Positions 16,030-25,167 of a DNA stretch of 64,000 nucleotides are shown piece after piece. Source of the DNA: Actinomycetes bacterium (lineage in GTDB: Bacteria > Actinomycetota > Acidimicrobiia > Acidimicrobiales > Bog-793); the NCBI GenBank assembly GCA_021798985.1, contig JAJZBI010000005.1, positions 1 to 64,000 of the forward strand. The letters run 5' to 3'. Position 1 is the first letter of the stretch. The number at the start of each line of letters is the position of its first letter. Under the pieces are notes generated by a model that was given only the letters and a program-made list of their open reading frames with translations, had not been told where the DNA came from and did no database searches. A program made the position numbers and the translations under genes.

Positions 16030-16842
16030 ATGGCCGAGCTCTTGGATCTCGGCCGAGCGATCGCCGAGCTGGTGCACGACGGCGACTGCGTGGCGCTCGA
16101 GGGCTTCACCCACCTCATCCCCTTCGCCGCGGCGCACGAGATCATCCGTCAGCGCCGGCGCGACCTCACCTTGGTCCGCCTCACGCCCGATCTCATCTAC
16201 GACCAGATGATCGGCATGGGCTGTGCGAGCAAGCTCGTCTTCTCCTGGGGCGGCAACCCTGGCGTCGGGTCCTTGCACCGCCTGCGCGACGCCGTCGAGC
16301 ACGACTGGCCGGCGCCGCTCGAGGTCGACGAGCACAGCCATGCGGGCCTCACGAACCGCTACGTGGCGGGCGCTGCCCGCATTCCCTTTGCCGTCCTGCG
16401 GGCCTATGTCGGCACGGGCCTCGAGGAGGTCAGCTCCACCATCGCCACGATCACCTGCCCGTTCACCGGCGAGCGGCTGACCGCGGTGCCGGCGATCAAC
16501 CCCGATGTCGGGATCATCCACGCCCAACAGGCCGATCGGCGTGGCAACGTGCAGCTCTGGGGCCTCATCGGCGTGCAAAAAGAGGTCGTGCTCGCCTCGG
16601 CGCGCTCGCTCGTCACTGTCGAGGAAGTCGTCGACGAGCTCACCTTGCGTCCCGGCGGCGTGGTGCTGCCGAGCTGGGCGGTGAGCGCGGTCGCGCTCGT
16701 GCCCGGCGGCTGTCATCCCTCCTATGCCGCTGGATACAGCGAGCGGGACAATGGCTTCTACACGGCCTGGGAGCCGATCAGCCGGGATCGCGCGGCCTTT
16801 TCGTCCTGGATGGACCAACACGTGCTTGCGGCCGGGCGATGA
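16030..16842 (+). CDS. pcaI: 3-oxoadipate CoA-transferase, subunit A
   Basis: A 270-residue class I CoA-transferase alpha subunit that follows CatI/PcaI of Pseudomonas along its length: VALEGFTHLIPFAAAHEIIRQ, LTPDLIYDQMIGMG, FSWGGNPGVGSLHRLRDA, CPFTGE and a C-terminal ERDNGFYTAWEPI. With pcaJ it moves CoA from succinyl-CoA to 3-oxoadipate. First gene of the pca operon; the predicted message begins about 40 bases upstream of the ATG. No clear ribosome site is seen. Confidence 0.93.
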   Translation: MAELLDLGRAIAELVHDGDCVALEGFTHLIPFAAAHEIIRQRRRDLTLVRLTPDLIYDQMIGMGCASKLVFSWGGNPGVGSLHRLRDAVEHDWPAPLEVDEHSHAGLTNRYVAGAARIPFAVLRAYVGTGLEEVSSTIATITCPFTGERLTAVPAINPDVGIIHAQQADRRGNVQLWGLIGVQKEVVLASARSLVTVEEVVDELTLRPGGVVLPSWAVSAVALVPGGCHPSYAAGYSERDNGFYTAWEPISRDRAAFSSWMDQHVLAAGR

Positions 16843-17609
16843 GCGACACGGCGCCGTTCAGCACCGATGAGATGATGACCGTCGCCGCGGCCCGCGAGCT
16901 GACCGACGGAAAGGTGTGCTTCGTCGGCATCGGCCTGCCGAGCACGGCGGCGAACCTCGCACGCCGGCTGCATGCACCCGATCTCGTCTTGATCTACGAA
17001 TCGGGGGCGATCGGGGCCAAGCCAAGGACCTTGCCGCTGTCGATCGGCGACGGCGAGCTCGCCGACACGGCAGACTCGGTGGTCTCGGTGCCCGAGATCT
17101 TCAACTACTGGCTCCAGGGCGGGCGCATCGACCTCGGCATGCTGGGCGCTGCCCAGGTCGATCGCCACGCCAACCTCAACACCACCGTGATCGGCCCCTA
17201 CGAACAGCCCAAGGTGCGCCTCCCTGGCGCCGGCGGCGCACCGGAGATCGCCGGCTCTTGCGGGGAGGTGATCATCGTCTTGCGCCAGAGCACCCGCACC
17301 TTCGTCGATCGCCTCGACTTCGTCACCACGGTGGGCTTTGGGGACGGGCCCGGGCACCGGGAGCGCCTCGGGCTGCGCGGGCGTGGGCCGAGCCTCGTGG
17401 TGACCGATCTCGGGCTGCTGCGCCCGGACCCGGTGACCTGCGAGCTGACCTTGACCGAGGTCCATCCGGGCGTTGGCGTCGACGAGGTCGTCCAGCGCAC
17501 CGGCTGGCCGCTCGCCGTCTCTCCGCAACTGCGCACGACCGCCCCGCCCACGCACGAGGAGCTCGCCTGGTTGCGGCGGCTCGAGGCCGAGCGGGGCACC
17601 CGTGCCTGA
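16839..17609 (+). CDS. pcaJ: 3-oxoadipate CoA-transferase, subunit B
   Basis: A 256-residue beta subunit of the same transferase. The active-site glutamate is in LIYESGAIGAKP, which forms the enzyme-CoA thioester in this family; FNYWLQGGRIDLGMLGAAQVD and the LPGAGGAPEIAG loop are also typical of CatJ. ATG overlaps the pcaI stop as ATGA, giving equal coupled expression of the two subunits. Confidence 0.93.
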   Translation: MSDTAPFSTDEMMTVAAARELTDGKVCFVGIGLPSTAANLARRLHAPDLVLIYESGAIGAKPRTLPLSIGDGELADTADSVVSVPEIFNYWLQGGRIDLGMLGAAQVDRHANLNTTVIGPYEQPKVRLPGAGGAPEIAGSCGEVIIVLRQSTRTFVDRLDFVTTVGFGDGPGHRERLGLRGRGPSLVVTDLGLLRPDPVTCELTLTEVHPGVGVDEVVQRTGWPLAVSPQLRTTAPPTHEELAWLRRLEAERGTRA

Positions 17610-18813
17610 GCGGGTGCGCGACGTCTTCATCGTCGACGCCCTGCGCACGCCGATCGGTCGCCTGGGCGGTGCGCTCGCCCGCGAGCGCCCCGACGACCTC
17701 GCTGGCGCGGTGATCTCCAGCCTCGTCGCCCGCAACCCCAACTTGGACCCCGCGGCACTCGATGACGTGATCTTTGGGGACGCGAACGGAGCGGGAGAGG
17801 ACAACCGCAATGTGGCGCGCATGGCCGTCCTGCTCGCCGGCTTGCCGACGAGCGTGCCCGGCGTCACGGTGAACCGGCTGTGCGGGTCGGGAATGCAGGC
17901 GGTGATCGACGCCGCGCGCTCGATCGCGACCGGGGACGCCGAGGTGTGCATCGCCGGCGGGGTGGAGTCGATGACCCGGGCGCCGTATGTGTTGCCCAAG
18001 GCCGAGCAGCCCTTCCCGCGCGCCGACGCCACGCTGTACTCCTCGACGCTCGGGTGGCGGATGGTCAACCCGCGTCTTTGCCCGCAATGGACCGTGGCGC
18101 TCGGCGAGGGGGCCGAGCTGCTCGCCGAGCGCTTCGGCATCGATCGCGAGGCGCAGGACCGCTTCGCGCTCGAGAGCCACCACAAGGCGGCGTCGGCCTG
18201 GGATGCCGGGGCGTTCTCCGATGAGGTGGTGTCCCTCGCGGGCGTCTCGCTCGCGCGCGACGAGTCGATCCGCTCGGACACCTCCCTCGACCAGCTCGCC
18301 CGGCTGCGGCCGGTCTTTCGCCCCGAGGGCACGGTGACCGCAGGCAACGCCTCGCCGCTCAACGACGGCGCGGCGGCGCTGCTGGTGGCGAGCGAACAGG
18401 CGATTGCTCGCCATGGGCTCCGCCCGCTCGCGCGCGTGGCGAGCCGTGCGGTGTCGGGCATCGACCCCCAGCTCTACGGGCTCGGCCCGGTCGAGGCCGC
18501 CGAGCGCGCCCTTCAGCGCGCCGGCATCGCTTGGGCGGATCTCTCGGTGCTCGAGCTCAACGAGGCCTTTGCTGCCCAGGCGCTGGCGTGCCTTTCGCAC
18601 TGGAAGGCGATCGACCCGGCGATCGTCAATCCCAAAGGCGGGGCGATCGCCATCGGCCACCCGCTCGGCTGCTCGGGGGCGCGCCTGCTCGCAACGCTGG
18701 CGTGGCAGCTCGTTCGCCGCGGCGGCGGCTACGGCTTGGCGACGATGTGCATTGGGGTCGGCCAGGGCATTGCGGTCGTGCTCGAGGCCGCCGACGGATC
18801 GGGGGAGCGCTGA
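17602..18813 (+). CDS. pcaF: 3-oxoadipyl-CoA thiolase
   Basis: A 403-residue thiolase with nucleophile C94 (NRLCGSGMQA), H353 (AIGHPLGCSG) and C383 (TMCIGVGQG). It splits 3-oxoadipyl-CoA into succinyl-CoA and acetyl-CoA, the last step of the beta-ketoadipate pathway. The GTG start overlaps the pcaJ stop by eight bases. The general thiolase family is certain; the exact role follows from operon position. Confidence 0.93.
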   Translation: MPERVRDVFIVDALRTPIGRLGGALARERPDDLAGAVISSLVARNPNLDPAALDDVIFGDANGAGEDNRNVARMAVLLAGLPTSVPGVTVNRLCGSGMQAVIDAARSIATGDAEVCIAGGVESMTRAPYVLPKAEQPFPRADATLYSSTLGWRMVNPRLCPQWTVALGEGAELLAERFGIDREAQDRFALESHHKAASAWDAGAFSDEVVSLAGVSLARDESIRSDTSLDQLARLRPVFRPEGTVTAGNASPLNDGAAALLVASEQAIARHGLRPLARVASRAVSGIDPQLYGLGPVEAAERALQRAGIAWADLSVLELNEAFAAQALACLSHWKAIDPAIVNPKGGAIAIGHPLGCSGARLLATLAWQLVRRGGGYGLATMCIGVGQGIAVVLEAADGSGER

Positions 18814-19619
18814 TGGATCACGACGAGGCCGGGCGACCCGGCGGGGCGGGGGCGCGTGGAGCAACTGACAGAGCGGACCTCGCGCCCGGGGCGGCGCGGC
18901 ACCTGCTCGGAGACAAGACGGCGCTTGGCGAGGTCGACCCCCGCACCATCGACCCGCCCTATGACGCCCCCGGCTACCGCTCGAGCACGCGGCGCTCGCC
19001 GCGGCACCCCCTGCTGGTGCTGCCGCCTTCGGTGGCAGAGCGCGCCGGGCCGCTGCTCGGGGAGGGGCGCGTCGGACCGCTCGATCACGACCTCACCCGC
19101 CAGCACCCCGGCGAGCCCATCGGCGAGCGGATCGTCGTCGAGGGGCGGCTCAGCGATGGGGACGGCCGACCGATCGCCGGCCAGCTGATCGAGCTGTGGC
19201 AGGCCAATGCCGCCGGGCGCTACGCCCATCACGTCGATGACCACCGGGCACCGCTCGATCCGAACTTCAGCGGCACCGGGCGATGTGTGACCGGCCCGGA
19301 CGGGCGCTACCGCTTCGTCACGATCCGGCCGGGCGAGTACCCCTGGGGCAACCACCACAACGCCTGGCGGCCCGCGCACCTGCACTTTTCGGTCTTCGGC
19401 CGGGCCTTCGTCGACCGCCTGGTCACCCAGATGTACTTCCCCGGCGATCCGCTGTTCGCCTACGACCCGATCTTCAACTCCGTGAACGACCCGATCGCCC
19501 GCCAGGCGATGGTTGCGGCATTCGACCTCCGCCTGACCGAGCCCGCCTTCGCCCTCGGCTACCGCTTCGACATCGTCGTCGGCGGGCCGCGCCCGACCCC
19601 CCTCGAGGACGAGCGATGA
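18813..19619 (+). CDS. pcaH: Protocatechuate 3,4-dioxygenase, beta subunit
   Basis: A 268-residue intradiol dioxygenase beta subunit. The four ferric ligands can be placed: tyrosine in AGRYAHHVD, tyrosine in GEYPWGNH and the two histidines in PAHLHFSVFG. It opens protocatechuate between the hydroxyls to give 3-carboxy-cis,cis-muconate. An N-terminal stretch of about 30 Gly/Ala-rich residues precedes the domain. ATG shares one base with the pcaF stop (TGATG). Confidence 0.95.
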   Translation: MDHDEAGRPGGAGARGATDRADLAPGAARHLLGDKTALGEVDPRTIDPPYDAPGYRSSTRRSPRHPLLVLPPSVAERAGPLLGEGRVGPLDHDLTRQHPGEPIGERIVVEGRLSDGDGRPIAGQLIELWQANAAGRYAHHVDDHRAPLDPNFSGTGRCVTGPDGRYRFVTIRPGEYPWGNHHNAWRPAHLHFSVFGRAFVDRLVTQMYFPGDPLFAYDPIFNSVNDPIARQAMVAAFDLRLTEPAFALGYRFDIVVGGPRPTPLEDER

Positions 19620-20155
19620 GCCCGATCCCCACCCCGTCCCAGACGGTCGGCCCCTTCCTCGCGATCGGGCTCGTGCCCCTCGCCAATGCCGACCTCGTCG
19701 CCCCGGGGAGCGACGGCGCGCTGTGGATCGAGGGGCGGTTGCTGGACGGGGCGGGAGCGCCCGTCCCCGATGGGATGCTCGAGATCTTCCAGGCCGATCC
19801 GCTCGGCCGCTTCCCTCCCCACACCGAGGCGCCCTGGAGCGGCTTTGGGCGCTGTCTCACCGACGCCGAGGGGCGCTTTTGCTTCACGACCCTGGCGCCC
19901 GGGCCGGTGCGGCTCGACTCAGGGGAGCTGCAGGCGCCCCATATCGAGGTGCTCGTCTTTGCCCGCGGGATGCTGCGGCCGGCGCGCACCCGCTGGTACC
20001 TGCCCGGCGAAGCCGAGCTCGCGCTCGACCCCGTGCTGGCGCGCATCGACGAGGGGCGGCGCGCGTCGCTCGTCGCCTTCGCGCGCGCGCCGGCGCGCTT
20101 GGTGATCGACGTGCACCTCCAAGGCGAGCACGAGACCGTCTTTTTCGGCTACTGA
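19616..20155 (+). CDS. pcaG: Protocatechuate 3,4-dioxygenase, alpha subunit
   Basis: A 179-residue alpha subunit, starting with the family's TPSQTVGPFLAIGL. As expected for PcaG, it lacks the second metal histidine pair of PcaH (ELQAPHIEVLVFARG), so it is structural and shapes the active site. It forms the (alpha-beta-iron) protomer with PcaH. ATGA overlap with pcaH. Confidence 0.95.
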   Translation: MSPIPTPSQTVGPFLAIGLVPLANADLVAPGSDGALWIEGRLLDGAGAPVPDGMLEIFQADPLGRFPPHTEAPWSGFGRCLTDAEGRFCFTTLAPGPVRLDSGELQAPHIEVLVFARGMLRPARTRWYLPGEAELALDPVLARIDEGRRASLVAFARAPARLVIDVHLQGEHETVFFGY

Positions 20156-20161
20156 TTGCCC

Positions 20162-21565
20162 ATGGCCGACGAGCTGTTCTCGGCGATTTTCACCAGCGAC
20201 GCGCTGGACGAGGCGACTGGCGACGCGGCGTGGCTCGCCGCCCTGGTCGCCTTCGAGGTCGAGCTGGCGGGCGCCGAGGCGGACCTGGGCGTCATCCCAG
20301 CCGACAGCGCGGCGGCGATCGCCGCCGCGGCGCAGCGGCTCCGCCTCGACGCCCCGACGCTCGCGCGCGCCGCGCGCCAGGGCGGGAACGTGGTGATTCC
20401 CCTCGTGGCGGCGTTGCGCGCCGAGGTCGGCGGTCCCCACGGCGACGCCGTCCACTTCGGCGCGACGAGCCAGGACGCCCTCGACAGTGCGGCGATGCTC
20501 GTCTCGGCCCGCGCCGGGGCGCTCGTGCGCCAGGACCTCGAGCGCGCCGCCACGGCGGCCGCCTCGTGGTGCGAGCGGGGCGCCGGGGTCGTGCTCGCCG
20601 GACGGACGCTGCTCCGCCAGGCGCTGCCGGTCACCTTCTCGTTGAAGGCCGCTGGCTGGCTGACCGGCCTACTCGAGGCGCGCCGCGGCCTTCTCGCAGT
20701 GCTCGAGACCCGCCTCGCGCTGCAGTTCGGCGGGGCGGCCGGGACGCTCGCCGCGCTCGGCGACACCGGAGTGGCGGTGGGCGCGGCGCTGGCGGCTCGA
20801 CTCGGCCTGTTCGAAGCGCTCATTCCCTGGCACAGCGAGCGCAGCCGGCTCGGTGAGCTCGCCGGCGCACTGTCGGTGTGCGCCGGGGTGGCCGGCAAGG
20901 TGGCGCTCGACGTCGCGCTGTTGTCCCAGAGCGAGGTCGCCGAGGTGCACGAGCGCGCCGGGACCGGCCGCGGGGGCTCATCGACGCTGCCGCACAAGCA
21001 GAACCCCATCGGCGCAGTGCTCGTCAACGCGGCGATGCGCCAGACGCAAGGCGCTGCCAGCGTGCTGTTGTCGGCGATGGCCCAAGAGCACGAGCGCGCG
21101 GCGGGGGCGTGGCACGCGGAGTGGCAGGCGCTCGTCGCGCTGTGGCGCGGTGCCGGCGGAGCGGTCGCCAATCTCGCCGAGCTCCTCGAGGCCCTCGAGC
21201 TCGACGAGGCGGCGATGGCCCGCAACCTCCAGGCGAGCCACGGGGTGCTGTCGGCCGAGCACGTCGTGTTCGACCTTGCCCCCGAGCTCGGGCGAGCGCG
21301 CGCCCGCGAGCTCGTGCGCGACGCGACGCGACGCGCCCTGTCCGAGCAGCGGGGCCTCGCCGAGCTGCTCGGACAGATCCCCGAGATCACCCGGCTGCGC
21401 AGCGCCGAGCAGCTGGCGTCGCTGTGCGCGCCGTCGAGCTACCTTGGCGCGAGCGAGACCTTCGCCGCCCGGGCGCTCGCCCGCTTCGCGGAGGAGCGCC
21501 AGGGGTGGAAGCGTCCGCTGCCGATGAGCGAGCGCGCCGACGAGGGGAGTGAGCGGCAACGATGA
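20162..21565 (+). CDS. pcaB: 3-carboxy-cis,cis-muconate cycloisomerase
   Basis: A 467-residue member of the fumarase/aspartase superfamily. The signature GSSTLPHKQNP is present near residue 277, with VHFGATSQDALDS containing the catalytic region upstream. It lactonises 3-carboxymuconate to gamma-carboxymuconolactone. The ATG at 20162 was preferred to a TTG two codons earlier that overlaps the pcaG stop. A 25-residue charged tail extends past the domain. Confidence 0.93.
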   Translation: MADELFSAIFTSDALDEATGDAAWLAALVAFEVELAGAEADLGVIPADSAAAIAAAAQRLRLDAPTLARAARQGGNVVIPLVAALRAEVGGPHGDAVHFGATSQDALDSAAMLVSARAGALVRQDLERAATAAASWCERGAGVVLAGRTLLRQALPVTFSLKAAGWLTGLLEARRGLLAVLETRLALQFGGAAGTLAALGDTGVAVGAALAARLGLFEALIPWHSERSRLGELAGALSVCAGVAGKVALDVALLSQSEVAEVHERAGTGRGGSSTLPHKQNPIGAVLVNAAMRQTQGAASVLLSAMAQEHERAAGAWHAEWQALVALWRGAGGAVANLAELLEALELDEAAMARNLQASHGVLSAEHVVFDLAPELGRARARELVRDATRRALSEQRGLAELLGQIPEITRLRSAEQLASLCAPSSYLGASETFAARALARFAEERQGWKRPLPMSERADEGSERQR

Positions 21566-22719
21566 GCGAGTCGTTCACCGCCACGATCAACGGGATCGAG
21601 CTGGCCTACCGTCTCGACGGCGCGCGCTCGCGCCCCGCGCTCGTGCTGGTGAACTCCCTTGGCACGACGATGGACGTGTGGGCGCCCCAGCTCGGCTCGC
21701 TGGCGAGCGAGTTCTTCGTCGTGCGCTTCGATCTGCGCGGCCATGGCCAGACCGGCGCGCCCGGCGGCCCGTATCGCATCGAAGACCTCGCCGACGACCT
21801 GGTCGGGCTCATCGACCACCTCGGCGTCGAGCGGGCCGCGATCTGTGGTCTGTCGATCGGCGGGATGATCGCCATGTCGGTGGCGGCGCGCGCCCCGGGG
21901 CGCGTGGGCTCCCTCGTGCTCGCCTGTACCGCGGCGCAGTTCTCACCGCCCGCTGCCTGGGACGAGCGCGCCGCGCACGTGCGGGCGAAGGGTGTGGCGA
22001 GCCTGACCGACGGGCTCTTTGCCCGCTGGTTCACCGAGCCGATGCGTCGCGAGCAGCCTGAGCTCCTGGCGAGGGTGGCCGCCATGTTGGCCTCGTGCGA
22101 TCCGGAGGGCTACGCCGGGTGTTGCGAGGCGATCGCTGGCGCGGATCTGACGGCGTCGCTCGGGGCGATCGAGGCGCCGACGCTCGTGATCGCCGGCAGC
22201 GAGGATCCCGTCTCGACGCCCGAAACGGGACTCCGCCTGGCCCAAGCGATCCCGGTGGCGGACTTCAGCGTCTTGTCTGGCGCGGCCCACCTCGCGAACC
22301 TCGCCCATCCGGACCGCTTCGCCGATCTCGTGGCGACGCACCTTCGCGGCGGCGCGCGCGAGCGCGGCATGGCGGTGCGCCGGGCCGTGCTCGGCGACGC
22401 CCACGTCGACCGGGCGCTCGCCGCCGCCGAGGGCTTTGGCGGCGCCTTCCAGGAGTTCATCACCGCCTACGCATGGGGGGCGGTGTGGGGGCGCCCCGGG
22501 CTCGACCGGCGGACGCGCAGCGCGATCACCTTGGCGATGCTTAGCGCGCTCGGGCGCCACGAGGAGCTGTCGTTCCACGTGCCGGCCGCGCTAAGGAACG
22601 GCTTGCGCGGCGAGGAGATCGAAGAGGTCTTGGTCCACAGCGCCGTCTACGGCGGCGTCCCGGCCGCCAACCGCGCCGTCGCTGTCGCCCGCGAGGCGTT
22701 GGCGCGGATCGAGCCATGA
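21562..22719 (+). CDS. pcaL: Fused 3-oxoadipate enol-lactonase / 4-carboxymuconolactone decarboxylase
   Basis: A 385-residue two-domain enzyme. Residues 1-258 are an alpha/beta hydrolase (PcaD) with nucleophile S98 in GLSIGG, an aspartate in AGSEDPVS and the histidine in SGAAHLAN. Residues 262-385 are a PcaC decarboxylase of the AhpD-like fold (RRAVLGDAHVDRA, GAVWGRPGLDRRTRS, VYGGVPAANRA). The fusion, called PcaL in Rhodococcus and Streptomyces, carries out two consecutive steps. ATGA overlap with pcaB. Confidence 0.95.
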   Translation: MSESFTATINGIELAYRLDGARSRPALVLVNSLGTTMDVWAPQLGSLASEFFVVRFDLRGHGQTGAPGGPYRIEDLADDLVGLIDHLGVERAAICGLSIGGMIAMSVAARAPGRVGSLVLACTAAQFSPPAAWDERAAHVRAKGVASLTDGLFARWFTEPMRREQPELLARVAAMLASCDPEGYAGCCEAIAGADLTASLGAIEAPTLVIAGSEDPVSTPETGLRLAQAIPVADFSVLSGAAHLANLAHPDRFADLVATHLRGGARERGMAVRRAVLGDAHVDRALAAAEGFGGAFQEFITAYAWGAVWGRPGLDRRTRSAITLAMLSALGRHEELSFHVPAALRNGLRGEEIEEVLVHSAVYGGVPAANRAVAVAREALARIEP

Positions 22720-23507
22720 GCGACGCGGAGCGGCGCGGCGGGGACTTCGTCCAGTCGCTCGAGCGCGGCCTGACGGTGATCCGTGCCTTCGGGCCTGGAC
22801 GCGAGCGCCTCACCCTCACCGAGGTGGCGCAGCTGACCGGGCTCACGCGCGCCGCGGCGCGGCGCTTCTTGCTCACCTTGGTCGAGCTCGGCTACGTGAG
22901 AAGCGACGGCCGGGAGTTCTCGTTGCGGCCGCGGGTGCTCGAGCTCGGCTACGCCTTTTTGTCCGGGCTCAGCCTCCCCGAGGTCGCCCAGCCCCTCGTC
23001 GAGGAATTCGTCGCCGAGGTGCACGAGTCCTCGTCGATCTCGGTGCTCGACGGGAGCGACATCGTCTACATCGTTCGCGTGCCGACGCACCGCATCATGA
23101 CGGTGGCGATCTCGGTCGGGACGCGCTTTCCCGCCTATTGCACCTCGATGGGCCGCGTGCTGCTCGCCGCGAAGAGCGACGACGATCTCGACGCCTACCT
23201 CGCCGAGGTCGAGCTCGCGGCACTGACCGAGCGCACGACGACGGACCCCGGTGAGCTCCGTGCGATCCTCGCCAAGGTGCGCGCCGAGGGCTTCGCGCTC
23301 GTCGAGCAAGAGCTCGAGGACGGCCTCACCTCGCTCGCCGTCCCGATCCGGGAGGCCAACGGCTCGGTCACCGCTGCCATGAACGTCTCGGCGAACGCGT
23401 TCCGGGTCGACGCCGAGCGGCTGGTGCGCGAGTTCTTGCCGCTGTTGCAGGAGACCGCGCGCCACATCGAAGAGGGCCTGCGCGGCCAGCCCGGTACCGG
23501 GCGATAG
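22716..23507 (+). CDS. pcaR: IclR-family regulator of the beta-ketoadipate genes
   Basis: A 263-residue IclR protein of the PcaR/PcaU/PobR group: it has an N-terminal winged HTH (FVQSLERGLTVIRAFG, LTLTEVAQLTGLTRAAARRFLLTL) and the effector domain with RFPAYCTSMGRVLLA and LEDGLTSLAVPIR. It ends the pca operon with an ATGA overlap, so it would be made together with the enzymes it controls. The 15-base palindromes at 13008-13041, 15847-15880 and 15985-15999 are its likely sites; whether it activates or represses is not evident. Confidence 0.9.
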   Translation: MSDAERRGGDFVQSLERGLTVIRAFGPGRERLTLTEVAQLTGLTRAAARRFLLTLVELGYVRSDGREFSLRPRVLELGYAFLSGLSLPEVAQPLVEEFVAEVHESSSISVLDGSDIVYIVRVPTHRIMTVAISVGTRFPAYCTSMGRVLLAAKSDDDLDAYLAEVELAALTERTTTDPGELRAILAKVRAEGFALVEQELEDGLTSLAVPIREANGSVTAAMNVSANAFRVDAERLVREFLPLLQETARHIEEGLRGQPGTGR

Positions 23508-23511
23508 CGCC

Positions 23512-24048
23512 TCAGCCCGCCGCGGCCTCATCCGCGAGCGCTTGGGCCTTGTCCTTCAGCTCGGGGCGCTTCCAGATGTCGCGGCACTCCTCGCAGATGG
23601 ACTCGGGCACGATCCCGAGGCGCATGAGCAGCGGGAAGGCCCGGCAGGCGAGGCAGATGCCAAAGCCCGCCTCCAAGCTCGCGGCGATGAGCAGCAAGGA
23701 CAGCACGCGGTAGGCGGCCCGGCGCTTGCCCAGCCCGAAGGCGAGCAGGCTGGCGGTGCCCGAGAGCACCAAGCCGATCCCCTGGGCGAGACGCTTGGGT
23801 GGGCCGGGGGAGAAGCGGTGCTCGATGCCAAGGCGTGGCGTGACAACCTTGGTGGCGAGCTGTCCGAGCGGGCTGAAGCGCGGCCCGGCGGCCAGGCGTG
23901 CGGCGAAGCCGTAGGTGAGGGGCACGAGCAGGCGCGGCTCGTCGAGCGCGATCGTCGCCGCCGTCATCGCCACGACGCCGCCGGCGACGACGCGTGCCGA
24001 GGTCTCATTCACCGGGTTCGGGAACGAGAAGAGCGCGGGCAGCTTCAC
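23512..24048 (-). CDS. DUF4395 membrane protein
   Basis: A 178-residue protein with the DUF4395 pattern: an N-terminal FPNPVNETSARVVAG, four hydrophobic segments (about residues 22-55 and 88-135), and a C-terminal GICLACRAF ... ICEECRDIW with paired cysteines. Function is unknown; relatives often sit near thioredoxin or sulfurtransferase genes. It ends four bases from the pcaR stop in convergent orientation. GTG start. Confidence 0.8.
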   Translation of the reverse strand: MKLPALFSFPNPVNETSARVVAGGVVAMTAATIALDEPRLLVPLTYGFAARLAAGPRFSPLGQLATKVVTPRLGIEHRFSPGPPKRLAQGIGLVLSGTASLLAFGLGKRRAAYRVLSLLLIAASLEAGFGICLACRAFPLLMRLGIVPESICEECRDIWKRPELKDKAQALADEAAAG

Positions 24049-24097
24049 GAGGACCTCCGAGGCGCGGGCCGGGCGCCAGGCGACGCCCGGCCCAACG

Positions 24098-24661
24098 CTA
24101 CCGGCCCGTGCGGCCGGCTTCGAGCTCGACGCGATGCGCCGAGGCGTTGGTGAGCGGTCCGAAGATCATCTCCTCACAGCCGATGCCGTCGCGTGCCGAA
24201 AGCACGCAGCGCAGCACGACGGCGTGGGTGACGACGATCGCTCCCGGCGCCAGCCGGGCCATGGCCAGCTCGGCGCGGCGATAGACGTCGCGCAGGCTCT
24301 CGCCGCCCTCGGGCGCCCGGTCCGCATCGACCACCTTCGCGTCGGCGACGCCGAAGGCGCCCGGCGGATAGCTCGAGAACGGGGCGCCCTCGGCACGGCC
24401 AAAGCCGCGCTCGTCCCAGGCCGTGTCGACCACGGGTTCGAGGCCAAGGCGCGTCCCGATCACCGCGGCGGTCTCACGGGCACGGCGCAGTGAGCTCGTG
24501 ACGAGCAGGCGGGCGCCACAGTCCGCGAGCTCGTCGGCGAGCGCGGCCGCCTGGGCCGCTCCGGTCCTGCTCAGGCCGGGCGCGTCGGGGTGCTGGCCCT
24601 GGATGAGGCCGAGGCGGTTCCACTCGCTCTCGGCGTGGCGGACGAACAGGGCGTGGCGCAT
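24098..24661 (-). CDS. Histidine phosphatase superfamily protein
   Basis: A 187-residue phosphoglycerate-mutase-like phosphatase. The catalytic motif FVRHAESEWN (RHxE-type) is at residues 6-15, SSLRRARETA gives the second arginine, and VTHAVVLR the second histidine. The ATG with GAGG upstream is at the exact N terminus of the fold. Substrate unknown; the 49-base gap to DUF4395 suggests they could share a message. Confidence 0.85.
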   Translation of the reverse strand: MRHALFVRHAESEWNRLGLIQGQHPDAPGLSRTGAAQAAALADELADCGARLLVTSSLRRARETAAVIGTRLGLEPVVDTAWDERGFGRAEGAPFSSYPPGAFGVADAKVVDADRAPEGGESLRDVYRRAELAMARLAPGAIVVTHAVVLRCVLSARDGIGCEEMIFGPLTNASAHRVELEAGRTGR

Positions 24662-25167
24662 CGAGGTCCTCGTCTTGGGCAGATGGCGGCCGGGCGAGCT
24701 TGGTGCAGCGGCGCGCGCTGTGCAACCGTCGCGACGGTGCGGCCGTTCACCTCCGAGCGCTGAAATCGCGGCGGACCGGCTGTGAGTGCGCGGGCACCAG
24801 CTGCGATTGCGCCGCTCGGGCCATCCGAGCACGCACCACTCGGATCCCGACGGGCACCGCTCGGGCTCGTGGGGAGTGGCTCGCCGCTACGCAGCGTGGC
24901 GGCGAGGTAGCGGCTCGGCCCTGATGCCGCGACATAGAGATGCCAGACGGCCGGTGGATCGCCTCGGTCGCCCGCCAGCTGCTCGACAAGCGCGCGCTCC
25001 CGAGGCTCCGCGCGCGCACCCTCGCCGACGCCGAGGTGGAGGACTGGTTCGACACGCCGGTCAGCGAGCGCGGCAAGACGGGGAATCAACGGGCTGCGGG
25101 AACCGGCCCGCGCGCTCGCGCCCGTCCTCGGACGAGACATCGAGTTCGCCACGGGGCGCAGCGCCGG
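24662..25167. other. Gap without a supportable gene
   Basis: About 500 bases upstream of the phosphatase gene. Several frames are open by composition but none shows a family motif or a good ribosome site. The plus frame from 24940 looks protein-like for about 50 residues (a tryptophan- and aspartate-containing stretch), then turns to Arg-rich noise; it may be a decayed fragment linked to the broken gene next to it. Confidence 0.5.
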
